DNA of 64,000 nucleotides from Chryseosolibacter sp964493505 (GTDB taxonomy: Bacteria; Bacteroidota; Bacteroidia; Cytophagales; Cyclobacteriaceae). The DNA lies in the NCBI GenBank assembly GCA_964493505.1, contig CAZBNP010000016.1:43819-107818 (forward strand). Direction: 5' to 3'. Both the position numbers and the translations under genes were made by a program. Positions 9,140-16,536 of the stretch are shown piece by piece. The notes beneath the pieces were generated by a model. That model had not been told where the DNA came from, did not search any database, and was given only the letters and a program-made list of their open reading frames with translations. Position 1 is the first letter of the stretch; every line of letters begins with the position of its first letter.

Positions 9140-9664
9140 TTAGAAATCATCGGCAATATCGTCCACCTTCTTGTCTTTGTCGCGTTGCATCTGCTGGAGG
9201 ATGAGGTAGGAAGTAAATATCATTTCGAGCTGGTTGCGGCCCGACTTGCGGAATTTGAGGACAAGGGTATCGCCCTTCCAGAAATAGGTTTCCCGTTTCA
9301 TATCGTACGACGACGGTCCATAGATCGACTCCAGCGCTTTCATCAGACGGGGGTCTTTGGCGGTGATAACATGGATTTGGTACACGTGGTCATGATAGGT
9401 CTTGATCTCAACTTTCCTCACCTGGGCATCGCCGATCGACCGGTAGTCGGGGTGATCGACGGAGTATAGTTTGGCGGCGAACTCGTTCTGCTCCAGGAAC
9501 TCACTTCTCAGTTTCTTCTCACCCCGGACTGAATCGATCGGCATACCGAGTTTGAGGTCCTTGAACCCGTTTCGTCTTTCGAGCTCCGCGATGTCCTGGG
9601 CGGCGGCCGGAAGACAGGCGACTATCATGAATAGGAGAAGAATTTGTTTCAGCACGACGATCAA
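9140..9664 (-). CDS. Secreted protein of unknown function
   Basis: A 174-residue protein whose family I do not recognise. It starts with a signal peptide (about 1-22, LLLFMIVACLPAAAQ) followed by a small mixed domain (FKDLKLGMPIDSVRG; KVEIKTYHDHVYQIHVIT; LVLKFRKSGRNQLEMIFTS) and an acidic tail DKKVDDIADDF. The segment KLGMPIDSVRG resembles the repeated motif of small periplasmic domains in Bacteroidota, but this is weak. The TTG start at 9664 overlaps the stop of the DUF2911 gene; the GTG at 9655 is an alternative. It is probably co-transcribed with that gene. Confidence 0.72.
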   Translation of the reverse strand: MIVVLKQILLLFMIVACLPAAAQDIAELERRNGFKDLKLGMPIDSVRGEKKLRSEFLEQNEFAAKLYSVDHPDYRSIGDAQVRKVEIKTYHDHVYQIHVITAKDPRLMKALESIYGPSSYDMKRETYFWKGDTLVLKFRKSGRNQLEMIFTSYLILQQMQRDKDKKVDDIADDF

Positions 9665-10188
9665 TTAAGGAATTTAACAGGGATCTTGACTTTTATATTA
9701 TCCCACATTATCAAAAGGTCTGCCACTTCGTTCTTTTGATCGAAAAGAATGGTAAATGGCTCGTAAATCTTGCTGGTGGTCTCTGCCGGGACATCAAACC
9801 GGAAGACATCCTTTTTCTCATTGTAGTTGTACGCACCCCACTGTCCGACGTCCGAGTTGATGATGATGGTCCATTGCTTCTCTCCGGGAATAGTGAATAT
9901 CGAGTACGTGCCAGCTTTCAGGACCTGATTGTCGAGCATGATATCCTTGACTGTGGTGATCTCCGTGGCCTCGTTGGCGCCGGTTCGCCAGACTTTGCCG
10001 TAAGGAACAAGCTGGCCGAATACCGCTCGTTTCTTTTTTTGCGGCTGGCTGTAAGTGATCTTGACGTAGTGATCCTGGAAGCGCATACTGGTGATCGCAA
10101 GAGGGCTCGGACGAAGCTGTAGCTCTTGCGCGGCCGACGGGCTTGCCACGCTGACCAGGCAAATAAAAAGGATGGGAAGAATTTTCAT
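9661..10188 (-). CDS. DUF2911 domain secreted protein
   Basis: The 175-residue protein has a signal peptide (MKILPILFICLVSVASPSAAQ) and then the DUF2911 domain: RPSPLAITSMRFQDHYVKITYSQP broken into YVKITYSQP and the most typical block, PYGKVWRTGANEATEI, then LKAGTYSIFTIPGEKQWTII and WGAYNYNEKKD. The family is common in Bacteroidota and is exported; no biochemical role is established. The stop overlaps the start of the next secreted gene, indicating a two-gene operon. A TATCTTTA box, one base off the -7 consensus, lies shortly upstream. Confidence 0.9.
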   Translation of the reverse strand: MKILPILFICLVSVASPSAAQELQLRPSPLAITSMRFQDHYVKITYSQPQKKKRAVFGQLVPYGKVWRTGANEATEITTVKDIMLDNQVLKAGTYSIFTIPGEKQWTIIINSDVGQWGAYNYNEKKDVFRFDVPAETTSKIYEPFTILFDQKNEVADLLIMWDNIKVKIPVKFLN

Positions 10189-10310
10189 ACGCGTTAAAGA
10201 TAGTATTTTCGCTGCAACACTGACAGTCCTTTTGATGTCGCGTGTATCTGGTGTTCCCTGAAGGGTAGCTCGGGGTATGGGTTATTACCACATTATTCTA
10301 TTTTTACGAC

Positions 10311-10793
10311 ATGGCACGTCCTGAATTCGATGATATTTATATGGAACTGGCGGTGAATCTCGCTACGCGCTCGCACTGTATCAAGCGACACGTGGGGGCT
10401 GTTCTCGCGAAAGATACGCGTATCATTTCTATCGGATATAACGGGCCGCCGTCGGGGACGCACAATTGCGATGAGGAATGGCCCGACATCGGTTGTCCGC
10501 GCGACTCGAAGGGAGGCTGCTCGCTCGCGATACATGCCGAGCAGAACGCTATCCTGTACGCGGTAAAAAACAAAACCTCGGTGGAGGGTGCAACGCTTTA
10601 CGTGACGTTGTCGCCTTGCCTGGCGTGTGCCAGGATCATTTATTCAACCGGTATCAGAAAGGTGATCTATCTGAAGTCGTATGCCGAGCACAAGGGACTC
10701 ACTTCCGATGAAGGTGTTGATTTCCTGCTGAGGTTTGGCGTGGAGGTCGCGCGTTACGAAGGTACGCTGGGCAATGTCACCCGCATGATCTAG
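10311..10793 (+). CDS. dCMP deaminase family protein (ComEB-like)
   Basis: The 160-residue cytosolic enzyme has the zinc-binding cytidine/deoxycytidylate deaminase signature: HAEQNA (His75, catalytic Glu77) and SPCLACA (Cys103, Cys106). The N-terminus MARPEFDDIYMELAVNLATRS and the loop IGYNGPPSGTHNCDE are typical of dCMP deaminases, which convert dCMP to dUMP, the substrate of ThyA found 20 kb away. Length is normal. A TATTTTTA box, one mismatch from the -7 consensus, sits just before the start. Confidence 0.93.
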   Translation: MARPEFDDIYMELAVNLATRSHCIKRHVGAVLAKDTRIISIGYNGPPSGTHNCDEEWPDIGCPRDSKGGCSLAIHAEQNAILYAVKNKTSVEGATLYVTLSPCLACARIIYSTGIRKVIYLKSYAEHKGLTSDEGVDFLLRFGVEVARYEGTLGNVTRMI

Positions 10794-10798
10794 TACCG

Positions 10799-11116
10799 CT
10801 ACCCACGGTCCTTGAGCGCCTTCTCCAGGTCTCCGATAAGTTTTGCCGTGACGCCCCTGGTCTTTTTCTCCTTTTCATTTTTGAACACCGACAGGGCCCG
10901 GCCCGCCATTTCGTAGAGGCCGGCGGGATTCTTGTCTGCGCGGTAGCTCCCGAGGCACCACTCGATATCACGCTGGAGCTGGACTTCGATACCGAGTGTT
11001 TGCAATTTGAAGAGAGCTTCCTCATTCACCTTGTCGATGGATTTACGCACCGACCTCGCCCTTGTTGCCCGGGGTTTGGTGGCAGCGCTCTTCTTTTTTG
11101 CGGCTCCTTTTGCCAT
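10799..11116 (-). CDS. Small Lys/Ala/Arg-rich basic protein, conserved type
   Basis: A 105-residue protein. The N-terminus (about 1-25) is a run of Lys, Ala, Arg, Thr and Ser (MAKGAAKKKSAATKPRAT), resembling the DNA-binding tails of H1-like proteins; the rest (RDIEWCLGSYRADKNP; GLYEMAGRALSVFKNEKEKK; LIGDLEKALKDRG) looks like a small helical domain. I do not recognise a characterised family. A role as nucleoid protein is inference from the tail and from the neighbouring 25-residue peptide gene. It converges on the dCMP deaminase gene with a 5-bp gap. Confidence 0.7.
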   Translation of the reverse strand: MAKGAAKKKSAATKPRATRARSVRKSIDKVNEEALFKLQTLGIEVQLQRDIEWCLGSYRADKNPAGLYEMAGRALSVFKNEKEKKTRGVTAKLIGDLEKALKDRG

Positions 11117-11293
11117 GATCTTTTGGTTTGGTTACTGAAAGAAAGTTACGGTTACAGGGGGGGTATGACAAGAACATCTCTATAAATTTTGACGCAACCG
11201 AATGAAGCGGTGATTGAAAACGACTGAAATATCAGGTGGGTTTTGCCGGGGCCGACATTTGTCCCTGGTGTGAAGTGGCCTATAAAACGCGAA

Positions 11294-11320
11294 AGGGAAG
11301 TAAATCCAATTTACTTCCCT
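11294..11320 (-). terminator. Rho-independent-type hairpin after the 25-residue peptide gene
   Basis: A perfect 11-bp inverted repeat (AGGGAAGTAAA / TTTACTTCCCT) with a 5-base loop lies 28 bp beyond the stop codon at 11348. On the minus strand it is followed by TTCGCGTTTTATA, a moderate T-rich tail. Confidence 0.65.
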
Positions 11321-11347
11321 TGTTAAAAGTCTTTAGGTTGAACCTAA

Positions 11348-11425
11348 TTACTTCTTCTTCTTAGCAGCTTTCTTTGCTGTCTTCTTGACAGCTTTCTTTG
11401 CTGCTTTCTTCGCTGTTTTTGCCAT
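11348..11425 (-). CDS. 25-residue Lys/Ala histone H1-tail-like peptide
   Basis: The minus-strand frame ATG(11425)-TAA(11348) encodes 25 residues built only of Met, Ala, Lys, Thr and Val, in AAKKA/VKKTA-type repeats (MAKTAKKAAKKAVKKTAKK, then AAKKKK). It resembles the C-terminal tails of H1/HctB-like nucleoid proteins. Support for a real gene: the clean start and stop, a strong hairpin terminator 28 bp downstream, an AT-rich upstream region with a TAACTTTT box, and the similar tail in the adjacent 105-residue protein. Binding of DNA or RNA is inferred from charge alone. It could instead be a fragment of a longer histone-like gene. Confidence 0.65.
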   Translation of the reverse strand: MAKTAKKAAKKAVKKTAKKAAKKKK

Positions 11426-11566
11426 AGCGTTTTCTAATTAGTTTAAGTGTTTAACTAAACATTACGAAAAGTTATAACATTTTTCTTATTCCAAGAAATT
11501 TTTACGAAAAAATTTTTTTCGTTCACATTTTTTTTGAAGGACACTTTCATCGCGACACGATCGATG

Positions 11567-12583
11567 TCAGATGACGTTGACCTCGGGCTGGAGAAGGATT
11601 CCGAATTTTTCCGTTACGCTTCTCTGTATATCCAACGCGAGTTGCCAGATGGTTCGGCCGTCACCTCCTCCGTAGTTGACCAACACGAGTGCCTGATTTT
11701 TATGAACACCTACGTTACCGAACGTTCTCCCTTTCCATCCACACTGTTCGATGAGCCATGCGGCCGGAACCTTGACAAGACCGTTTTCCCCGGGGAAAGA
11801 AGGGATATCAGCGTACTTCTGCCTGAGCAGATCAAACGACGATTGATCTATCGAAGGATTCTTAAAGAAGCTCCCGGCATTTCCGATCACCGCCGGATCA
11901 GGTAGTTTGCCTGACCGGATCGCTATCACGGCGTCACTAATTGCTTTGACTGATAACGCAGCGTTCGACTCCCGGAGTACATCCGTTATCGCGCCATAGC
12001 GGGTGTTGAAGTGGTGTTTTTTTCGCGTAAGACTTAAAGTAATACTTGAGATGAAATACTGGTTCCGGAGCTCATGTTTAAAGATACTGTCCCGGTATCC
12101 GAAGGCACAATCGTCGCGACTGAACACGCGCGTGGTCGCACTTTCCAGATGGATCGCCTCGACGCTATGGATGACCTCCCGTACTTCTACGCCGTATGCT
12201 CCGATGTTCTGCATCGGTGCGGCGCCGACGGTTCCGGGTATCAGGGAAAGGTTTTCCACACCTCCGAAGTCGTGCGCTACGCAATGCATAACAAAGCGGT
12301 GCCAGTTTTCTCCGGAACCGACCTTCAAGCGTGTCGTGGTATTGTCTTCAGCAACTACTTCAATTCCGGTGATGGCATTCTTCACTACCACTCCGTCGAA
12401 GTCGCGGGTGAGGAGTACATTACTTCCGCCGCCGAGGATCAGGTGCTCGTGTTTTCTAAACAATTCGCTCCTGAACACGTTTCGGGCTTCGTCAGGACTG
12501 GTCACGGTTATCAGGTACCGGGCAGTGGCGTGAATGTGAAAGGTGTTGTAGGGGAAGAGGTCGACGTTCTCCTTTACTTCCAT
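11567..12583 (-). CDS. murB: UDP-N-acetylmuramate dehydrogenase MurB
   Basis: The 338-residue cytoplasmic flavoenzyme reduces UDP-GlcNAc-enolpyruvate to UDP-MurNAc in peptidoglycan synthesis. The FAD-binding segments are clear: LILGGGSNVLL (about 48-58) and SLIPGTVGAAPMQNIGAYG (about 113-131). The catalytic serine lies in NAGSFFKNP and the C-terminal catalytic glutamate in LLQPEVNVI (Glu334). The region before the C-terminus (AAWLIEQCGWKG) is typical of the E. coli-like type I enzyme. The start MEVKENVDLFPYNTFHI fits the family. No partner gene is adjacent; the upstream gap is 85 bp. Confidence 0.97.
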   Translation of the reverse strand: MEVKENVDLFPYNTFHIHATARYLITVTSPDEARNVFRSELFRKHEHLILGGGSNVLLTRDFDGVVVKNAITGIEVVAEDNTTTRLKVGSGENWHRFVMHCVAHDFGGVENLSLIPGTVGAAPMQNIGAYGVEVREVIHSVEAIHLESATTRVFSRDDCAFGYRDSIFKHELRNQYFISSITLSLTRKKHHFNTRYGAITDVLRESNAALSVKAISDAVIAIRSGKLPDPAVIGNAGSFFKNPSIDQSSFDLLRQKYADIPSFPGENGLVKVPAAWLIEQCGWKGRTFGNVGVHKNQALVLVNYGGGDGRTIWQLALDIQRSVTEKFGILLQPEVNVI

Positions 12584-12668
12584 TTGCGCTGGGTTTGATG
12601 ACGGTCAAAGGTGGGAGGAAATATGCAATTATGGAAATAGGGAGGGGGATAGTGTGAAAGGATAAGGC

Positions 12669-13928
12669 TTAGTCGATTTGTTGATTCAGTTCGTCTGCTG
12701 ACAATTTGAAAATGCAGATGCGGGGGAAGCGTCCGGCGAGCCAGGTGGTTCCACATACGGCAAGTCCGTCGTCCGATGTCCGGATGATGGAGGTTACTTC
12801 AAACGGATTGGAGAAGCCGAGGTATCGGCTACCGACAAACTCGCTTGTCGCTTCGTCGTAGAAGAACAGTCCGATTTGTTTGCTTCGTGTATCGCTCGCG
12901 TAGATCAGCATGTTTCGTGACCCGATGGTGGTTCGAAGGATGCTGACCGGGGCGTCGGGCACAAGTTCGGGAAGGGTAAAGCCACCAAGGTAGGCGCTAA
13001 TGCTCGGTCCGTTGGTCTGGAGTGACACTCCTGGCATGAAGTAGTTCCGTCCGAAATCAAACCTCGATGCAGCAAATCTGCCGTTGCCCAGGGATACCAC
13101 TTCGCTGAAGCCACCGTCGTCCTGCTGACCGTGGACGACGCCTGATGCGCCGTCTTCCATGTCGGTAAACACGAGGGAGAAGGAATAATTCTCAAACCCG
13201 TTGAAAAAGTAAAGAGCATCGGAAACCTTGCCGATCTGAAACGGAAACCGTTTGCCGGTATGCAGGATATGGTTCATGATCGGCTCTTCGACGGCGTCGC
13301 CCGTGCCGATTCCAAATTGCACCGGACCTTTGACGATGTTTCCTGACACATCATGTCGGGAAACAACCGATGTCTTGTCGACGTGGTTGTAGCTCAGCGC
13401 GAGGAAGGCGTCGCCATCCGCGCAGGCCGCCGAGGGGAATCCGACGCCCGCCAGCGCGGTGGTTGTAACTTCCCGCAGGTGAGGGTCGACCTTGACAAGC
13501 TGGCCCCGCAGGCTGAGTGTATCGAGCGTGAGGAAGTAGAACGCGCTGCCTATCGCCATCAGGTCGCCGACCGGATTGGCGAGGTGTGCGAGTGTGATGT
13601 CGCTGACGAAGTTTCCGGTGGCGCCGGCCTTCAACAGATAGGTACCGCGAAAGTTCGAGCCGGGGATCTCCCGTTCTGCCAATACCAGGTAATCGCCATC
13701 GGCGGTTTGGCGGAAGTCTACCGGATGGAAGACGGCGGAGTAATCGCTGTGATCGAAAACGGTGGTGAATTTTTCTTTTTCGAGCTCGGGGTTGCTCTCT
13801 TCGGTGCAGGAAAAAAGCAGTGAAACACAGGCTGCGAAGACCAGGCTCACCGCCAGCCTTCTGTGCGCGCTGAAATTTAGAAAGCCCTTGTTGTGTGACC
13901 GGCCCGGGGATATATAGAGAGTGCTCAT
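12669..13928 (-). CDS. Lipoprotein of unknown function, propeller-like
   Basis: A 419-residue protein with no recognised family. After a 25-residue polar leader there is a hydrophobic signal ending in lipobox LLFSC (about 37-41) and an acidic ESNPELEKEK tether. The rest has repeated strand pairs of the kind found in beta-propellers (DFRQTADGDYLVLAER; GDLMAIGSAFYFLT; SLGNGRFAASRFDFG; SIIRTSDDGLAVCGTT). It begins 3 bp after the barrel gene's stop and is the last gene of the DUF1800-DUF1501-barrel operon, so a surface or periplasmic role with that group is likely. The substrate is unknown. Confidence 0.7.
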   Translation of the reverse strand: MSTLYISPGRSHNKGFLNFSAHRRLAVSLVFAACVSLLFSCTEESNPELEKEKFTTVFDHSDYSAVFHPVDFRQTADGDYLVLAEREIPGSNFRGTYLLKAGATGNFVSDITLAHLANPVGDLMAIGSAFYFLTLDTLSLRGQLVKVDPHLREVTTTALAGVGFPSAACADGDAFLALSYNHVDKTSVVSRHDVSGNIVKGPVQFGIGTGDAVEEPIMNHILHTGKRFPFQIGKVSDALYFFNGFENYSFSLVFTDMEDGASGVVHGQQDDGGFSEVVSLGNGRFAASRFDFGRNYFMPGVSLQTNGPSISAYLGGFTLPELVPDAPVSILRTTIGSRNMLIYASDTRSKQIGLFFYDEATSEFVGSRYLGFSNPFEVTSIIRTSDDGLAVCGTTWLAGRFPRICIFKLSADELNQQID

Positions 13929-13931
13929 AGA

Positions 13932-14819
13932 CTAATCGATCATTGATTTGAAGCCGCTGCCCAGAAATCTAAGGGGAAAAAGGCAGCCAACGGAAACTGT
14001 CAGATTGTCGAGCTTCATATCGTCGAGGCTGTCGCCTACACCCGATAAGCGGTCGCTGGCATACCTGTTTTCAGTGGAAGAGATATTGCTCATGCCGATC
14101 CGGTAAGCGATGTCGAGGTTCAGCCTGACGTTGCCAAGCGGATAATAGATGCCTCCTCCGGCCACGATACCCCAGTGATATTTTGCGAAGAGATCGGTCG
14201 CGCCGATGATAACCGGTTCGCTCTTAAATTCGTGTTCACCTCCCGAAGCATAGTCTGTTCCGGAAATGGTTACCTTCTTGGTTGCGTCGAGCAAAAGCGA
14301 CGAATGAACGCCGGCCTGTACATAGGGTACTATTTGCCCCGCCTGAAATTCATATTTGGCAATCAGCGGCCAGTCGAGCCACGCTACTTTTTGTTTCTGG
14401 TTGTAGTGCAGTTCGAGGTGATTCCCGGATTCTCGCGGGTCGCTCCAGGTGTAGTCGTTGGTGTAGGCAAAGACACAGGTCCGGTATGTGGGCTGGAAGC
14501 TCAGGGAGAGCCGGCGGAAGTAAAAGGTCACTTCGAATGCAACCTGGCTTCCGATCGACTTGAAGTTCTCGTATTCCTTCGAAACGCTTGTCTCTTCGTA
14601 GTTGGTCGGGGAGATGATGTAATAGGGGTTCTCGACAATGGGTTTTGAGAGGTTGGGGCCGGCCTTAAACCCAAGCCACCATTGCTTCTGGAGGAAGATG
14701 TTTGCCGATTTCGATTTACTCGGTTGGTTGAACCCTCCTTTCCTCGTATCGCGTTGTCCGAAGAGGGGCGACATCAGGAGGAGCAGACAGATCGACAACA
14801 GGTATGGTTTTTTCATCAT
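13932..14819 (-). CDS. Outer-membrane beta-barrel protein (PorT-like)
   Basis: The 295-residue protein has a signal peptide (KKPYLLSICLLLLMSPLFGQ) and then barrel-type strands beginning with WWLGFKAGPNLSKP, the usual opening of Bacteroidota PorT-type outer-membrane beta-barrel proteins, followed by VAFEVTFYFRRLSLSFQPTY, LIAKYEFQAGQIVPYVQAG, YHWGIVAGGGIYYPLG and LNLDIAYRIGMSN. The start ATG overlaps the stop of the DUF1501 gene (ATGA), so translation is coupled, and the lipoprotein gene follows after 3 bp. A specific link to the type IX machinery cannot be made from sequence alone. Confidence 0.8.
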   Translation of the reverse strand: MMKKPYLLSICLLLLMSPLFGQRDTRKGGFNQPSKSKSANIFLQKQWWLGFKAGPNLSKPIVENPYYIISPTNYEETSVSKEYENFKSIGSQVAFEVTFYFRRLSLSFQPTYRTCVFAYTNDYTWSDPRESGNHLELHYNQKQKVAWLDWPLIAKYEFQAGQIVPYVQAGVHSSLLLDATKKVTISGTDYASGGEHEFKSEPVIIGATDLFAKYHWGIVAGGGIYYPLGNVRLNLDIAYRIGMSNISSTENRYASDRLSGVGDSLDDMKLDNLTVSVGCLFPLRFLGSGFKSMID

Positions 14820-16525
14820 TTTATAACAACGAGTGATTTTGAATCTCTGAAAAGCCCCGTCCTCATATCAAGCTTGTAAAGTCCCGTCCGCAGGTCTGCT
14901 ACATTGGTTTCCACCTCGTGCACACCTGGCGGGTATTCTTTGTCGGTTATAACGGCTACCTGTTTTCCCGACGCCTCGTAGAGGCGTATGGATACGTGTT
15001 GTGTGGCGTTGATGCGGAAGCGGACAGTGGTGGCGCCACGTGCGGGGTTCGGGAAGCAGTCGTCCAGAGCGAAACGCTGGTCGATGAAAGCGTTGACTCC
15101 GGTCACGATTTCGCGTTGTGCGATGGGAAGGGTTTCGAAGACGACACCATCTGATGTGCCCTGCGCCGTCATAATTCCCGGAAAAATTTCATTGAGACGG
15201 TCGTCCGGAACGAGCAGCCAGTCTTTCATGATATTGGCATAGATGACCCTGTAGTCGTATTGCATCTCTACATTGGCTTTGGTCAGATCGGGCACCTTTC
15301 CAACCACTCCCGCCTGCACGCCGTGTCCGAAGATAAACATAGGGCCGCCTGTTCCATGGTCGGTACCGTAGCTTCCGTTTGAATAGATTCGCCGTCCGAA
15401 CTCGGAGGTGGTGACGGTGAGTACGCGATCTTCCAGTCCCCGCTTGCGCAGGTCGTCGTGAAATGCGTTCATCGCCGTCGAGATATGATAAAGCAGCGCG
15501 GCATGCGACCCCATGGTCGGGTCGTACGACTCTGTCTGGTCGGCGTGTGTATCGAAGCCGCCTGTTTTGATCAGGAACACTTTGGTCTTGCATCCACCTG
15601 CCAGCAGACGGGCGATGATTTTCAACTGTGGGGTGAGACCATTTTTCATGCTACCCTTCGGCGCGTTAAAGGGATAGGTCTCCGGGTATGTGGTGCTGCC
15701 ATTGCCCCCGGCTTCATATACCTGAGCAAGGCGCTCTGCGTAATCCTTTGATTTGTCTTCGAGGCTAAGTATCCAGTCAAGCTCATTGTAGTATGGCGAG
15801 TTCAGCAGCCACTCCGGCGGCATTCCGCGCGGATCTATATGTTCGTCTGCAAAGCCTTCGAGGTTGCCAACCAGGTTGGCAAAGCCTACCGGGTCGTTTA
15901 TCGAGATCGAAGTGGGGATGTTTCCCTGCTGGTGAAAGATCAACGACACATCGCTGCCCATTTCGATCGCCAGCGGGTCAGGCATCCCTGAATTGGGAAA
16001 GTCCTGGGGGTATTGTGATGGTGCGATTTCCTGCTGTAAGTATCGTCCAACCCATCCTGACTGAAGGTACTCGTCGTGTGCGCCGCCCATAAAAAGGATG
16101 TCGCGCCCGCGGAAATGCGAGCCGTTGTTGTGCTTATACGAGACGCCCTGAACCATTGTGACCCGTCCCTGGTCGTACATTTGCTTCATTGCGAGCATAT
16201 CGGGATGCAGGCCTACCTGCTGGTCGGGCGTAAGCGTACTGTCGAGGGGTATGTATTTTCGCAGACTGTTGCGAGCGGGGATGGCGATGTTGGCGCGCTT
16301 GCTGTAATACAATTCGTAGTCAGCCACGGGAATCAGACAGTTGAGTCCATCGTTGCCGCCGTGCATCTGGAGGACGATGAGCACCCGGTCGTTATCAATG
16401 CTGGCGCGCGCCATTTTTGTGAGCGCATTCTCGGCCAGGACATTGAAGGGTACACCCCCTAGTGCGAAGGGCAGGCTCACTGCGGCAGGCAGGCGTTTTA
16501 GAAATTTTCTCCTGGAAGCATTCAT
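14816..16525 (-). CDS. DUF1501 protein with Tat signal and T9SS sorting domain
   Basis: A 569-residue exported protein. The N-terminus NASRRKFLKRLPAAVSLPFA is a twin-arginine signal. The body is DUF1501 (LQMHGGNDGLNCLIPV, about 52-67; FDTHADQTESYDP; SEFGRRIYSNGSYGTDHGTGG), a family related to alkaline phosphatase/sulfatase folds. The last 80 residues (DCFPNPARGATTVRFRI ... LRTGLYKLDMRTG ... SLVVIK) form a type A type IX C-terminal sorting domain, so the product should reach the cell surface. It sits 11 bp after DUF1800 and overlaps the barrel gene. The enzymatic reaction is unknown. Confidence 0.92.
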   Translation of the reverse strand: MNASRRKFLKRLPAAVSLPFALGGVPFNVLAENALTKMARASIDNDRVLIVLQMHGGNDGLNCLIPVADYELYYSKRANIAIPARNSLRKYIPLDSTLTPDQQVGLHPDMLAMKQMYDQGRVTMVQGVSYKHNNGSHFRGRDILFMGGAHDEYLQSGWVGRYLQQEIAPSQYPQDFPNSGMPDPLAIEMGSDVSLIFHQQGNIPTSISINDPVGFANLVGNLEGFADEHIDPRGMPPEWLLNSPYYNELDWILSLEDKSKDYAERLAQVYEAGGNGSTTYPETYPFNAPKGSMKNGLTPQLKIIARLLAGGCKTKVFLIKTGGFDTHADQTESYDPTMGSHAALLYHISTAMNAFHDDLRKRGLEDRVLTVTTSEFGRRIYSNGSYGTDHGTGGPMFIFGHGVQAGVVGKVPDLTKANVEMQYDYRVIYANIMKDWLLVPDDRLNEIFPGIMTAQGTSDGVVFETLPIAQREIVTGVNAFIDQRFALDDCFPNPARGATTVRFRINATQHVSIRLYEASGKQVAVITDKEYPPGVHEVETNVADLRTGLYKLDMRTGLFRDSKSLVVIK

Positions 16526-16536
16526 CGTGTGGGGCT

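Noticed and set aside
11117..11293. Possible tRNA or small RNA gene between the basic-protein gene and the terminator
   Set aside because: No cloverleaf pattern or conserved arm sequence is visible. The same check found no tRNA in any other intergenic gap.
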